From: Pseudobdellovibrionaceae bacterium
Lineage (GTDB): Bacteria; Bdellovibrionota; Bdellovibrionia; Bdellovibrionales; Bdellovibrionaceae
Assembly (NCBI GenBank): GCA_016785955.1
Contig: JAEUWH010000007.1
Span: 1-64,000 of the forward strand
Reading direction: 5' to 3'
DNA length: 64,000 nt
Part shown: positions 52,528-61,079 of the stretch, piece after piece
Position numbering within the stretch: position 1 is the first letter of the stretch
Layout: every line of letters begins with the position of its first letter
Notes under the pieces: model-generated
Database searches by the model: none
What the model was told of the DNA's origin: nothing
Seen by the model: the letters and a program-made list of their open reading frames with translations, nothing else
Position numbers and translations under genes: made by a program

Positions 52528-53481
52528 ATGGTACTTGAAGCGTTCTCACACCCTGAAGAATGGGATCTAGTAAATTTTCGATTAAAGAACGAGCTGGCGA
52601 CTCAAAATCAAGTGCGCTGTTATATTAATCCATTTTTGGCGAGCTTTGATTTACTGGTCAGCTTGGCGCAATTGTATGCGCATAAACGCAGTATCGCTTG
52701 GGTGACAGGGGCCTCTCCCTTGCTGGAAAATGTGCAGCCGCATTTTGTCCGAGAAGGTTATCAAATTCAAAATATTAAATTATTAGATTTGATTCAGGCT
52801 GCTGACCAAGGACAGAGCGTGATTGACGGTCTGAACAAAGACACTTTGTTTTTAGTTTTTTTTAAAGACAATGCATTGACGGGTGAGTCTTTTGATCATC
52901 AGAAACTTGAAGCATGGGCCGCTGCCAAGAAAATTTTTTTCGTACTTGTTAGCCATCAGGCAGAATCTGATTTTCAGTTGCAGCCGACGTCGTTTGGAAT
53001 CAAGGTTTATGCTTCGGACTTAACTTTGGTTTTTTTACCTGAACGGGCAAAGCTGAATTCGTCGATTGGGGCCTATCAAAATATCCAATGGAAAGACCAA
53101 TGGAGCGAATCAATAAAGAAAAAAAATATCGATCTGCAGGCAGCAATTCAAGAGTGGGAAGATTCCTTGGTCCAGCAAAAATGGCATTATAAAGGACTGC
53201 GCAGTCCGCAACGTTCACTGCTGATTTTTGATGCGGTTCATGGTCAGATCGTCGTCGAAAAATTAAAAGAAAAAGGTTTTTCAAATGCTACGTCTTATGC
53301 AGATTGTGTGTCCCAGAGTCCAAAGTCTATTCGATCATGGATCCAGCCAGAGATATCGGATCAGGTGCTGCGGGGATTAATTAGCTTGTCTTTCAAAGAA
53401 GCCAGGGATATTCCCTCAAAGGAGTTAATTGAAAATATCGTGCGCGATATCCAAACAGATTCTGAATGGACTTTTAAATAA
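52528..53481 (+). CDS. Uncharacterised protein upstream of recO
   Basis: A 317-residue soluble protein. I do not recognise a family with confidence. The N-terminal half shows alternating beta/alpha with blocks such as RSIAWVTGASPLLENV and TLFLVFFKDNALTGESFD that weakly recall a fold-type I PLP (aminotransferase-like) enzyme, but no clear PLP-lysine is visible. If related, it would be catalytically dead. It lies 24 bases before recO and shares its strand. Confidence 0.65.
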   Translation: MVLEAFSHPEEWDLVNFRLKNELATQNQVRCYINPFLASFDLLVSLAQLYAHKRSIAWVTGASPLLENVQPHFVREGYQIQNIKLLDLIQAADQGQSVIDGLNKDTLFLVFFKDNALTGESFDHQKLEAWAAAKKIFFVLVSHQAESDFQLQPTSFGIKVYASDLTLVFLPERAKLNSSIGAYQNIQWKDQWSESIKKKNIDLQAAIQEWEDSLVQQKWHYKGLRSPQRSLLIFDAVHGQIVVEKLKEKGFSNATSYADCVSQSPKSIRSWIQPEISDQVLRGLISLSFKEARDIPSKELIENIVRDIQTDSEWTFK

Positions 53482-53505
53482 AGTCCTTTGAGGGGGGCTT
53501 GGAAC

Positions 53506-54123
53506 TTGATCAAGAAAACAGGAACTTTCATTCTTTTAAAAAAAGTCCGATATGGGGAAGCTGATTTGATTATCACCGGGATCTCGTCGGAAGGAGAAAA
53601 AAAATCGTTCTTGGCGCGTTCGGCATTAAAAAGCCGAAAACGTTTCGGCGGTGGGATCTTAGAGCCTCTTCATCATGTGAAATTAATATATTCGGACAAA
53701 TCTGATAAACATCAACTGTCAACATTAGAAGAAGCCCAGTTGCTGAATGATTTCGCTGCAATTAAAACAGATTATGATTTGCTGCAGTTTGGTTTATTTG
53801 CCGTCGAATGCGCGGCCAAAGTGTCTCAGGAAGGCGATAGTTTGTCGGACTCACTTTACAATTTGTTGGGTCATTGTTTGAAAAATATTTCGTCGCAATC
53901 ATTTCAGCAACAAACACATTTACCAATTTTAAAAATCCAATTTTTTCTAAAGTTACTGGCAGATCAGGGCGTATTAGAACAAGACGTGTGGATGCGTCCG
54001 TTTTTGCATACCCCATTGTCTGATTTTTTAAAGTTAGTACCCCAGGCCAGTGAAGCAAAAGAGCGAATTTCTTATGTGGAAAAAGTAGTGCGTGAGTATC
54101 TAAGTCATGCGCAGCTTTCATAA
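53506..54123 (+). CDS. recO: DNA repair protein RecO
   Basis: A 205-residue protein of the RecF pathway, which loads RecA on SSB-coated DNA and anneals strands. The N-terminal OB-like part is TGTFILLKKVRYGEADLIITGIS...KKSFLARSALKSRKRFGGGILEPLHHVKL, followed by the helical C-terminal part with LPILKIQFFLKLLADQGVL. I favour TTG 53506, about 9 bases after GAGGGGGG; TTG 53488 would put the ribosome binding site inside the gene. The zinc-finger cysteines of some RecO are absent. It converges with the xerC-type gene. Confidence 0.88.
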   Translation: MIKKTGTFILLKKVRYGEADLIITGISSEGEKKSFLARSALKSRKRFGGGILEPLHHVKLIYSDKSDKHQLSTLEEAQLLNDFAAIKTDYDLLQFGLFAVECAAKVSQEGDSLSDSLYNLLGHCLKNISSQSFQQQTHLPILKIQFFLKLLADQGVLEQDVWMRPFLHTPLSDFLKLVPQASEAKERISYVEKVVREYLSHAQLS

Positions 54124-54171
54124 AGACGAGCCTAGAATGTATAACAGCAGCCGTGGTATCAACTATTGTGC

Positions 54172-55107
54172 TTAACGAGCTTTTTTTAATTTTCCTAGTG
54201 GATGCGAGCGTTCTAACGTCTGATAAAGTTGAGATAAGTTTAAATGGGTGTATTTTTCCGTCGCGGATAAAGTGGAATGTCCTAGTAAGTTTTGAATCAC
54301 ACGCAAATTCGCGCCACTGTTCAAAAGATGAGTGGCAAAGCTGTGCCGGAGGGCATGTGGATTTAAATTTTGTATGAGTCCAGCTTGTTGACCAATAGAG
54401 CGAATCCACTCGTATCCCGTGCGTTCACTAATAGAAAGGTCTTCAGGTCGTGATTTTTTCAAACGAAAAAATACGTTAGAAGTTTTTGGGAATGTTTTAA
54501 GATAGTCTTCGTATGAATTCCATTCTGTCCATACAAAGTCGGGACAAACGACGAATCGTTCCTTCGCTCCTTTACCGCGAATCAAAATTTTCTTTTCGAA
54601 GCGATTAATGTCCGTAATTTTTAAATTACATCCTTCTGAAATTCGCAGCCCGGCGCCGTACAGAAATAAAAAAAGCAAACGTTGTTGGCGAAAAATCAAA
54701 TCCTCATCAGAGTTTTTGCTCGAATGACGGCGGCTTAAAAAATCAAGGCACGAGGTGACTTCATCGAACGAGATAAAATGAGGAATTTTGCGAGGAACTT
54801 TGGGGGAGTGATAAAGGTCAGATAAAGGTGAGTCGAGTAGGTGAGTTTCGTACATCCAGTTTAAAAAGCTTTTTAGAGTACCAACTTTACGGTTTCGGGA
54901 GGCCAAGCTGAGGTCGCCAAGACTGACTAATTGAGCTGAAAAGTAGCTTCTGAGATCGTTTTTATGAGGCTTTGAAGTTTTTACAGGTTCGAAAAAGTCG
55001 TCTAGATCCTTTTTATAGGCTCGCTGTGTGTGCGGACTGCATGAGTTTATATTCTCCATATATTTCAGATAGTTATCAATTTGTGCATACGCTTGTTTTG
55101 GCGTCAT
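54172..55107 (-). CDS. xerC: Tyrosine recombinase, XerC/XerD type
   Basis: A 311-residue site-specific recombinase. The N-terminal SAM-like domain (about 8-95) precedes the catalytic domain with R155 (GAGLRISEGCNLK), K180 (GKGAKERF), H251/R254 (HALRHSFATHLL), H277 (LLGHSTL) and Y286 (EKYTHLN), the full RKHRHY set. Xer proteins resolve chromosome dimers at dif. Length and lack of phage context favour housekeeping Xer over a mobile-element integrase. XerC rather than XerD is a guess. A dif site is not seen nearby. Confidence 0.9.
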   Translation of the reverse strand: MTPKQAYAQIDNYLKYMENINSCSPHTQRAYKKDLDDFFEPVKTSKPHKNDLRSYFSAQLVSLGDLSLASRNRKVGTLKSFLNWMYETHLLDSPLSDLYHSPKVPRKIPHFISFDEVTSCLDFLSRRHSSKNSDEDLIFRQQRLLFLFLYGAGLRISEGCNLKITDINRFEKKILIRGKGAKERFVVCPDFVWTEWNSYEDYLKTFPKTSNVFFRLKKSRPEDLSISERTGYEWIRSIGQQAGLIQNLNPHALRHSFATHLLNSGANLRVIQNLLGHSTLSATEKYTHLNLSQLYQTLERSHPLGKLKKAR

Positions 55108-55152
55108 TGTGACAAAATCCTAAAATATTTATAGCACCCTGCAAAAAATTTC

Positions 55153-55182
55153 TTGCAAAAATTACTTAACCTCAGCTATATT
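55153..55182 (+). promoter_or_regulatory. Putative promoter of the sigma-54 activator gene
   Basis: TTGCAA at 55153-55158 and TATATT at 55177-55182 are separated by 18 bp. The gene starts 83 bases later. A well-formed inverted repeat (55184-55219) follows directly. Confidence 0.45.
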
Positions 55183-55183
55183 G

Positions 55184-55219
55184 CACTGCACAAGTCACTA
55201 TGCGTTAATTCGTGCAGTG
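55184..55219 (+). promoter_or_regulatory. Inverted repeat in the leader of the sigma-54 activator gene
   Basis: CACTGCAC (55184-55191) and GTGCAGTG (55212-55219) are perfect inverted 8-mers with a 20-base gap, immediately after the proposed -10. It may be an operator or an RNA hairpin. Confidence 0.5.
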
Positions 55220-55264
55220 AAAAATAACTAGATGAAATGACATTATCACACAAAGGCGGCACGT

Positions 55265-56341
55265 ATGAACGATAATTCAGTTTCCTCGTCTCAGGTCTTA
55301 CCGACGAGTCAATCACAGAACCAAGTTCTGTGGGGAAAACCATTAGAGCAGGCAAAGCCCGCTCAAGCTACTATCACTCGTAGCATCATTTATCAGTCGG
55401 AAGCGATGGGTAACTTGATGAAGATGATTGATCGGGTAGCGCCATCAAATGCCAACGTATTGGTACTTGGCGAATCTGGAACTGGTAAGGAATTACTAGC
55501 TCGCGCGGTTCATGAAAAGTCTACTCGCAAGAGCCGACCTTTTGTAGCCATCAACTGCGGGGCCCTCCGTGAAACCTTATTAGAGAGTGAACTATTTGGT
55601 CATGAAAAAGGATCGTTTACGGGAGCCTACACTCGTAAAATTGGTTTGGCCGAAGTGGCAAACGGCGGGACGCTATTTCTTGATGAAATTGGCGAGTTGT
55701 CTCATGGCATTCAAGCAAAACTTTTGCGCTTTATTCAAGAAGGCGAAATTTTCCGCGTTGGTGGCAAAGACCCCATAAAAGTCGATATTCGTCTGATCTC
55801 GGCAACTAATCGCGAGTTAGATCAAGAAGTTCAGAAAGGTAACTTTCGTGAAGACTTATTCTATCGCATTAACACGATTGTCGTGAACGCTCCACCTTTA
55901 CGTCGTCGAAAAGAAGATATTCCATTGTTGATTCAACATTTCATGAATCAATCCCCGCAGGCTCAATACGGCAAGATGAAAACTATTTCTACCGAGTCCG
56001 TTCAGTTGTTAATGAAATACGATTGGCCGGGAAATATTCGTGAATTGCAAAATGTTTGCGAGCGTTTGCAAATTCTGTCGGAAGGACACCAAATCGAGGT
56101 CGGTGATTTGCCAGACTATATTCAAAGTCCAGAAGTCGAGATTGATTTCTTAGAGTACGATCCAAATATTCCATTGTATGAAATTGAGAAAAAATACATT
56201 TTGAAAGCATTAGGGCACTTCAGTGGAAATAAGACTCAAGCGGCCAATAGCTTAGGTATTACCATTAAGACTTTGTACAACAAACTCCATGAATATGGAG
56301 AGTTTGACAAGTTTGCGGTTCATTCCAAACCAATGAAATAG
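55265..56341 (+). CDS. Sigma-54-dependent transcriptional activator (AAA+ with Fis HTH, no receiver domain)
   Basis: A 358-residue activator. About 40 N-terminal residues are disordered. The AAA+ core has Walker A GESGTGKE (69-76), GSFTGA at 116-121 in the GAFTGA loop position, Walker [11 protein letters not shown], arginine-finger region [14 protein letters not shown] and sensor II. The C-terminal Fis-type helix-turn-helix is at about 312-346 ([20 protein letters not shown]). It would remodel RNA polymerase-sigma54 at target promoters. Without receiver, PAS or GAF domains its activity must be controlled by partners or by expression. The Ala-to-Ser change in GAFTGA is a known natural variant. 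Confidence 0.92.
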   Translation: MNDNSVSSSQVLPTSQSQNQVLWGKPLEQAKPAQATITRSIIYQSEAMGNLMKMIDRVAPSNANVLVLGESGTGKELLARAVHEKSTRKSRPFVAINCGALRETLLESELFGHEKGSFTGAYTRKIGLAEVANGGTLFLDEIGELSHGIQAKLLRFIQEGEIFRVGGKDPIKVDIRLISATNRELDQEVQKGNFREDLFYRINTIVVNAPPLRRRKEDIPLLIQHFMNQSPQAQYGKMKTISTESVQLLMKYDWPGNIRELQNVCERLQILSEGHQIEVGDLPDYIQSPEVEIDFLEYDPNIPLYEIEKKYILKALGHFSGNKTQAANSLGITIKTLYNKLHEYGEFDKFAVHSKPMK

Positions 56342-56361
56342 TCAAAAACTGACTATTTTTT
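56336..56361 (+). terminator. AT-rich terminator overlapping the activator stop codon
   Basis: AAATAGTCA (56336-56344) pairs with TGACTATTT (56350-56358), a 9-bp stem with a 5-base loop, followed by T to 56361. The TAG stop (56339-56341) is inside the stem. It is weak because the stem is AT-rich. Confidence 0.55.
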
Positions 56362-56435
56362 GGATGATCAAATTTATAAATGGGATATGTTGCACGTTAA
56401 TTCCACCATTTCAGCGGAACGTTTGTTGTTTTTTT

Positions 56436-56467
56436 AAGGGCTTTCATAAAAGCCCTTTTCTTTTTTT
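56436..56467 (+). terminator. Strong intrinsic terminator
   Basis: AAGGGCTTT (56436-56444) pairs with AAAGCCCTT (56449-56457) around a 4-base loop, followed by a T-rich run to 56467. It lies 95 bases after the activator gene. It either backs up the weaker terminator or ends a short untranslated transcript starting between them. Confidence 0.85.
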
Positions 56468-56547
56468 GGGACAAAATTTTTCTTAACTTCGTCAAATTGT
56501 CTTTATCTTTTTGCTTAATCTCCCGATTTAGAATTTGGGAGAGTTTC

Positions 56548-57483
56548 GTGAAGGTAAAAGTTGTTGTTCTCAGTTTCCTAATCACCCTATTTTTAAGTTT
56601 GAACTTTGTGATCCCGCAATTAGTCCAGGAGCGTCTCCAGGCCTACATGGGAGACATTCAGCAAAGTGTTATCCAGTATGGATTGCAGCTAGATTTTGAG
56701 GATGTGCGATTGTCCTATATTCCACTGCGTATTCGTGTGAATGGTTTGAAATTAAGTACAAGTGACGGTGGAATGGTGTTTTCGACAAACCGGATTGATT
56801 TTTCAAATTGGTCGCTGGCCGAAGTTGTCAACGTTTCACAAGGGCAAATGAATTTCGCTGAACTGACGAAACTACGTGTTTCCGTTCAAAAGCTTGAGTT
56901 CGATGATATTTACCTTTCGAATCGATTGCAAAAAGCAATGCAAGAACTGGGATATGAAAAATTGGTACTCAATGTTGTTTCGGATTATGACTATGATGCC
57001 GAGACGAAGAATTTATATGTGAACGAGTTTTCAGTTGAAGGTGCGCAGATAGGCAAAATTAGTTTCAATGTGCATTTGACAGAATTTAGAATTCCGACAT
57101 CTGAAGAGATAAAAAATTTGGCTAGTTTAAATCAAGGCTCGGTTAAATCTTTCTCTGTAGAGTACGTGGAAGATTCGTTGGTTAAGAAGTTCAAAATGTT
57201 AGCGGCGAAAAACAACGTGTCGTTAGATCGATATATAGCTCTTGGTAAAAAAATCGATAGCAATCGAGATCCGGCAAGTACAGAAGATGACGTGGTTACA
57301 ACGAGTTTGCAGAAATTTATTAACGATCCGAAGACAATGAAGTTGGTTGTGGCGCCAGAAAAAGAGATTCCATTTAAAGACATATCACTGATGATGATGC
57401 TTTCACCAAATAAACTGGTGGAGTCATTGCAGCCCAGTCTCGAAGTTAATGGTTCGATGGTAAGGCTAGCGCCTAAGGAGTAA
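56548..57483 (+). CDS. Membrane-anchored protein of unknown function (AsmA-like impression)
   Basis: A 311-residue protein with an N-terminal hydrophobic helix (about 3-22). GTG 56548 is preceded by GGGAGAG four bases upstream, so I prefer it to a longer reading from 56497. The rest is periplasmic, beta-rich, with LQLDFEDVRLSYIPLRIRVNGLKLS, resembling the start of AsmA/DUF748-type bridge proteins that link inner and outer membranes. It is short for that family. The adjacent gene is a TonB-dependent receptor, an outer-membrane protein. Confidence 0.68.
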   Translation: MKVKVVVLSFLITLFLSLNFVIPQLVQERLQAYMGDIQQSVIQYGLQLDFEDVRLSYIPLRIRVNGLKLSTSDGGMVFSTNRIDFSNWSLAEVVNVSQGQMNFAELTKLRVSVQKLEFDDIYLSNRLQKAMQELGYEKLVLNVVSDYDYDAETKNLYVNEFSVEGAQIGKISFNVHLTEFRIPTSEEIKNLASLNQGSVKSFSVEYVEDSLVKKFKMLAAKNNVSLDRYIALGKKIDSNRDPASTEDDVVTTSLQKFINDPKTMKLVVAPEKEIPFKDISLMMMLSPNKLVESLQPSLEVNGSMVRLAPKE

Positions 57484-57621
57484 ACCTCGAGATTTGGAAT
57501 AAGATAGGGGGCCCGCTGTGGCGATTTTTCTAACGAAACGGGGCCGGTCTTAGTTTTTAAGTTGGTTTTCAACTAGCAATAAATGATTGAATTCATAAGT
57601 ATTTAGATTAAATCTGATTAA

Positions 57622-59484
57622 ATGAAATCATTTATACAATTGGCCGCTTTGACTTTAGTTCCTGCGTATTTGATCGCGCAAACCACAACAACGACGCCTA
57701 ACCAGGATTCGTCGACACGGTATGAAACGAAAGTCTTTGACACTTCGTTTTCCACCTCGTCTAAAGTCGTCATCGACAAGGAAGAAATTCAAGACTCGAA
57801 AGCGGCAAATATGTCGGCATTGTTGTCTACAAAGGCAAATATTAGTATTACCAACACGGCATTTCAGCCGAATTCAGTGTTAGTTCGAGGTGGCGATGCC
57901 AGTCAGATTCTGATTCTGATTGATGATGTTCCCGTCTATGATGCCTCGACCGTTCAACGCTCGTTTAATTTGAATTCAGTCAGTTTAAATTCTGTGCAAA
58001 GAATCACGGTCATCAAGGGGAGTCAGTCCGTATGGTACGGTGGCCAGGCGTTGAGTGCGGTGATTAAAATCGATACATTGCCAAGAGTCTGGAGCGAAAA
58101 TAGTCGTGTTGATATTCAAGGAGGGGCGGACGATTATCGAGAGATCAGTACAGATCTATTTGGCCGTATTTCTGATAGTTCTTTGACGATCCTTCGGGGG
58201 CAATATCAATTTCAAAATTCAAGTAGCCCTATTGAGAACTCGGAGTTTCGATATAAAAAAAGAAAAGACAATGTTGAGGCGGCCTACCTGTATCGTGATG
58301 ACTATCAGTACAATTTTAAACTTTCACGAAGCACCGATCGCAATGAGAATATAACCGGGGTTTCCGCGATGGATTTTGCGGCGGCGGATACATTAGATTT
58401 TGTATTTGCCAGCGAGACGAATCAGTTTCAGTTTGCGTTTAACAATAACTCTGTTTCGTACAAGCCATTTGTTTCCGTCGGTTTTGTAGAATCGCATCGA
58501 GTCTTTAGTCACAATGTTAATTTTTACAATTCTGTCGAGGAGAATCAGGAATACAAAAGTTATTTGATCCCTATTCGGGGCGAGTTGCGATTGCTCAACC
58601 GTCAGAACTGGAAGTGGGATGTTGGGGCAAGTTGGCAAAAAGAAGTGATGCTGTATGAAATGTTCAAAGAGAAGCAAGCTCAAACCGGCAACGAGATGTC
58701 GGGCGTGTTTACGAAAGTCGAGTGGTTGCCCAGTGCGGCTGTTTCAGTTTTAGCCGGCTATCGATATGAAACGGATTTGCTCTTTCGTGACGTCAATACT
58801 TATCAGGTTGGAATGACCTATCAAAATATTCGTATAGAGCATTCGACGGGACATCGGTTACCATCGCTGTATCAGTTGTACTCGAATAAGGGCAATACAT
58901 CGTTGAGTCCGGAGTCTGCGCGTACGTACACACTTAGTCATGACAAGGTTATTGATGAGCAATGGGAAACTTCGGTGACCTTATTCGAAACTCATATAGA
59001 AAATTTAATTGCGGCCCGAGGAACTCCCCTGCAGTACTATAATGTGGGGCGTACAATCACGAAGGGTGTCGAAGGCGCATTATTTTATCGTTATTCGCCA
59101 GAAGACAAATGGACATTTAATGTGGCTTATCAGGAGCCTCGGGATGTAAATACCGGGCGTTGGTTGGTTCGCCGCCCTTTGCAAAGTGCAAGTATCGTGT
59201 ATTCACAGAAGCGAGATCAGGCCACTTGGAATGTCGAGCTTGTAGGGCGAGGCTCGCGCGACGACACTCGGAATCCATTTCAGACAGTGCGGTTGAATGG
59301 CTATGGCACCGTGAGTACAAGTTATATCTACAAACTATCTGACTATGGTGCCAAGGGATGGGCGATGAAAGAAGCCTCCTTGTATTTCCGAGGACAAAAT
59401 CTGACCTCTGAAAAGTATGACGAAAGTTACGGTTATCGCAGTCCAGGCATGGAATTTTTTGCAGGAGTACGGGCGGGATTTTAG
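57622..59484 (+). CDS. TonB-dependent outer-membrane receptor
   Basis: A 620-residue protein with signal peptide MKSFIQLAALTLVPAYLIAQ. The plug domain (about 40-145) contains VVIDKEEIQDSKAANMSALL, SVLVRGGDASQILILIDDVP and RITVIKGSQSVWYGGQALSAVIKI, typical of BtuB-like receptors. The rest is a 22-strand-type barrel and the chain ends in AGF with an aromatic C-terminus. It imports a siderophore, cobalamin or similar ligand using TonB energy. No riboswitch is recognised in the 138-base leader, which holds an imperfect GC hairpin at about 57507-57547. The ligand is unknown. Confidence 0.9.
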   Translation: MKSFIQLAALTLVPAYLIAQTTTTTPNQDSSTRYETKVFDTSFSTSSKVVIDKEEIQDSKAANMSALLSTKANISITNTAFQPNSVLVRGGDASQILILIDDVPVYDASTVQRSFNLNSVSLNSVQRITVIKGSQSVWYGGQALSAVIKIDTLPRVWSENSRVDIQGGADDYREISTDLFGRISDSSLTILRGQYQFQNSSSPIENSEFRYKKRKDNVEAAYLYRDDYQYNFKLSRSTDRNENITGVSAMDFAAADTLDFVFASETNQFQFAFNNNSVSYKPFVSVGFVESHRVFSHNVNFYNSVEENQEYKSYLIPIRGELRLLNRQNWKWDVGASWQKEVMLYEMFKEKQAQTGNEMSGVFTKVEWLPSAAVSVLAGYRYETDLLFRDVNTYQVGMTYQNIRIEHSTGHRLPSLYQLYSNKGNTSLSPESARTYTLSHDKVIDEQWETSVTLFETHIENLIAARGTPLQYYNVGRTITKGVEGALFYRYSPEDKWTFNVAYQEPRDVNTGRWLVRRPLQSASIVYSQKRDQATWNVELVGRGSRDDTRNPFQTVRLNGYGTVSTSYIYKLSDYGAKGWAMKEASLYFRGQNLTSEKYDESYGYRSPGMEFFAGVRAGF

Positions 59485-59490
59485 TCAGAA

Positions 59491-60279
59491 TCAGTTGATA
59501 AGATTGCGTAAATTTTCGGGAATCGAGTCTTTGTTAAACTCTGAACAGTCTTGTTCGGCAGATTCCAGTTCGGCCGTGATTTCCCATTTCCCATCGATCT
59601 TTTCAATTCTGCCGGGAACACACAGGGTTACAAACTCGGCTTTCTGGGTTGTTGAGTATTTGATCACAACTTCGACGACATCATCGCCGTCCCATTTTTT
59701 AAATTGCACACCAATATTTAAAAACCTCTTGAATTCGGCCGGAGTTTGTTGAGCAATGACTTTGAATGAATCATCATTTTTTTCCACCATCAACCACCCA
59801 TTGAAATTGTGGGGTTGATCTTGGGTAGAAAAGTTTGTTTGGATAGCTCGTTGCCCAGAGGGGGAAAAATATAAAAGGTGAGAGGCCGGGATCTTTGTTC
59901 CATTAGGCAGGAGATAGGTAAACCAAAAATCGTCATTATTTTTAGAGTAGACGCTGAGTACATCAGGGTTAGTTCTGTAGTCGACAATAAAGTTTTCAAT
60001 ATACGTATCGCCAGATTCATCTTTAAATAAAAAGGCCGCTCCAGATTTTGGAGTTACGACAAGCTCTGCGCCTACACGCTCTATCTTGAAGCCAGCGATA
60101 GCTTGATTTAGAATAGGCTGTTCATATTTTAGACTGTTCTCGCTTTGGGGAGATTGATTTTTAGAATCAGTTTCGGTTACCGTTGGCTTTATGTCTTTCA
60201 CGGAATCTGATGAACGGATAAGTTTCAGGCCAAAGGCCGCCGCAATTAGAAATATAAGTGCTACGATATATTTTAGCAT
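59491..60279 (-). CDS. Membrane-anchored protein of unknown function
   Basis: A 262-residue protein with an N-terminal TM helix (about 3-20) and a Ser/Thr/Asn-rich linker to about 55. The remaining region is beta-rich (GFKIERVGAELVVTPKSGAA, WMVEKNDDSF-like) and ends with two Cys at about 218 and 244. It would face the periplasm. It shares no operon neighbour and converges with the TonB receptor after 6 bases. No family is recognised. Confidence 0.7.
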   Translation of the reverse strand: MLKYIVALIFLIAAAFGLKLIRSSDSVKDIKPTVTETDSKNQSPQSENSLKYEQPILNQAIAGFKIERVGAELVVTPKSGAAFLFKDESGDTYIENFIVDYRTNPDVLSVYSKNNDDFWFTYLLPNGTKIPASHLLYFSPSGQRAIQTNFSTQDQPHNFNGWLMVEKNDDSFKVIAQQTPAEFKRFLNIGVQFKKWDGDDVVEVVIKYSTTQKAEFVTLCVPGRIEKIDGKWEITAELESAEQDCSEFNKDSIPENLRNLIN

Positions 60280-60379
60280 GGGATCTCACTGTATTGGGTG
60301 TGTCTTTATTTGCCAAGTGTGAAGCAATAATGTTGATTGCAGAGAACTCAACATAAGCAAATTCGTTGTTTAAATGGTA

Positions 60380-60409
60380 AAAAAAAACCCATCTTGTGAT
60401 GGGTTTTTT
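60380..60409 (-). terminator. Intrinsic terminator of the histone-like gene
   Basis: On the minus strand AAAAAACCCATC (60409-60398) pairs with GATGGGTTTTTT (60393-60382) around a 4-base loop and runs on into T residues to 60380. It lies 20 bases after the stop of the gene at 60430-60951 and also has a T run on the plus strand. Confidence 0.85.
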
Positions 60410-60429
60410 CGCTATAAACCTTTTTGAGG

Positions 60430-60951
60430 TTAAAAATATCCTTCTTCGCCGTCATCTTCATCGTCATCATCGTCGTCTGAATCATCATTGCCAGCGTCAT
60501 CATCGTTTTCTTCCATATCTTCGAATTGCTCGGATGATTCGGCATCGTCCCAGTTGTCATCCTCGTCTTCAGCCGTGGGTTCATCATCTAGATCAGTTAC
60601 TGTTTCCAGTTCTGAATCATCATCGAACTCAGATGTTAACTCGTCTAATGATTTCTCTGTTTCTTCGCTGATGATCATGCCACCTGCAGCCGCTGCGCCT
60701 GCCGCGAGTGCATTTTTTTTGTCTTTTTTAGCTTTTGCAGGAGCCGGCTTTTTAGCAGCTTTCGGAGCGGCTTTTTTAGCTGCTTTTGCTGTCGCTTTTT
60801 TGGGAGCTACTTTTTTTGCTGTGGTTGTAGCCTTTTTAGCAACTTTTTTGGGAGCGGCTTTTTTAGTCGCTTTTGCTTTAGCTTTTGGGGCTGCTTTTTT
60901 TGTGGCTTTTACTGCCTTTTTTGGTTTCGCTGTTTTTTTCTTCTTAGCCAT
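60430..60951 (-). CDS. Histone H1-like, lysine/alanine-rich protein with acidic C-terminal tail
   Basis: A 173-residue bipolar protein. Residues about 1-80 consist of AKKA/APKK-type repeats rich in Lys, Ala, Pro and Thr, like eukaryotic H1 tails and bacterial AlgP/Hc1-like proteins. A short neutral link at about 81-94 leads to residues 95-173, which are dominated by Asp, Glu and Ser (SEFDDDSELETVTDLDDE, DDDDDDEDDGEEGYF). The basic half should bind DNA or RNA, and the acidic half could screen it or bind other proteins. AAGGAG lies seven bases before the ATG. It has its own promoter and terminator. The charge split is seen directly; the nucleoid role is inference. Confidence 0.88.
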   Translation of the reverse strand: MAKKKKTAKPKKAVKATKKAAPKAKAKATKKAAPKKVAKKATTTAKKVAPKKATAKAAKKAAPKAAKKPAPAKAKKDKKNALAAGAAAAGGMIISEETEKSLDELTSEFDDDSELETVTDLDDEPTAEDEDDNWDDAESSEQFEDMEENDDDAGNDDSDDDDDDEDDGEEGYF

Positions 60952-60970
60952 GAAAAACTCCTTCGAGGTC

Positions 60971-61045
60971 CTAATCGATTAGTTACCTTCATGATGCTAA
61001 CGGAGCTTTTTTTTAACGGCAAGGAATTAGTTGTCTAATTCCTTG
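60971..61045 (-). promoter_or_regulatory. Putative promoter and palindromic operators of the histone-like gene
   Basis: On the minus strand TTGCCG (61022-61017) and TAGCAT (60999-60994) are 17 bp apart. A perfect 11-bp inverted repeat with 4-base loop (61020-61045, CAAGGAATTAG/CTAATTCCTTG) touches the -35, and a perfect 12-bp palindrome CTAATCGATTAG (60971-60982) lies just past the expected transcription start. Both share the CTAAT core. This looks like a regulator-controlled promoter; the first repeat could alternatively be a hairpin at the end of the upstream minus-strand gene. Confidence 0.5.
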
Positions 61046-61079
61046 ATGAAAATTGTTAAGATTTAAATAGTGTCGATGT

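Noticed and set aside
54172-55107. Integrase of a mobile element
   Set aside because: No direct repeats, tRNA target, phage or plasmid genes nearby; the length and motifs suit a housekeeping Xer protein.
56342-56435. Small RNA gene between two terminators
   Set aside because: A TTGGAT with poor -10 candidates is the only start signal; the second terminator may simply back up the first.
57484-57621. Cobalamin riboswitch before the TonB-dependent receptor
   Set aside because: The leader is too short and lacks a recognisable B12-box; only an imperfect GC hairpin is present.
60396-60982. Plus-strand frames opposite the histone-like gene rich in Ser, Ala, Phe and His
   Set aside because: They are the complement of Lys/Ala and Asp/Glu codon repeats, with the terminator and ribosome binding site favouring the minus-strand gene.
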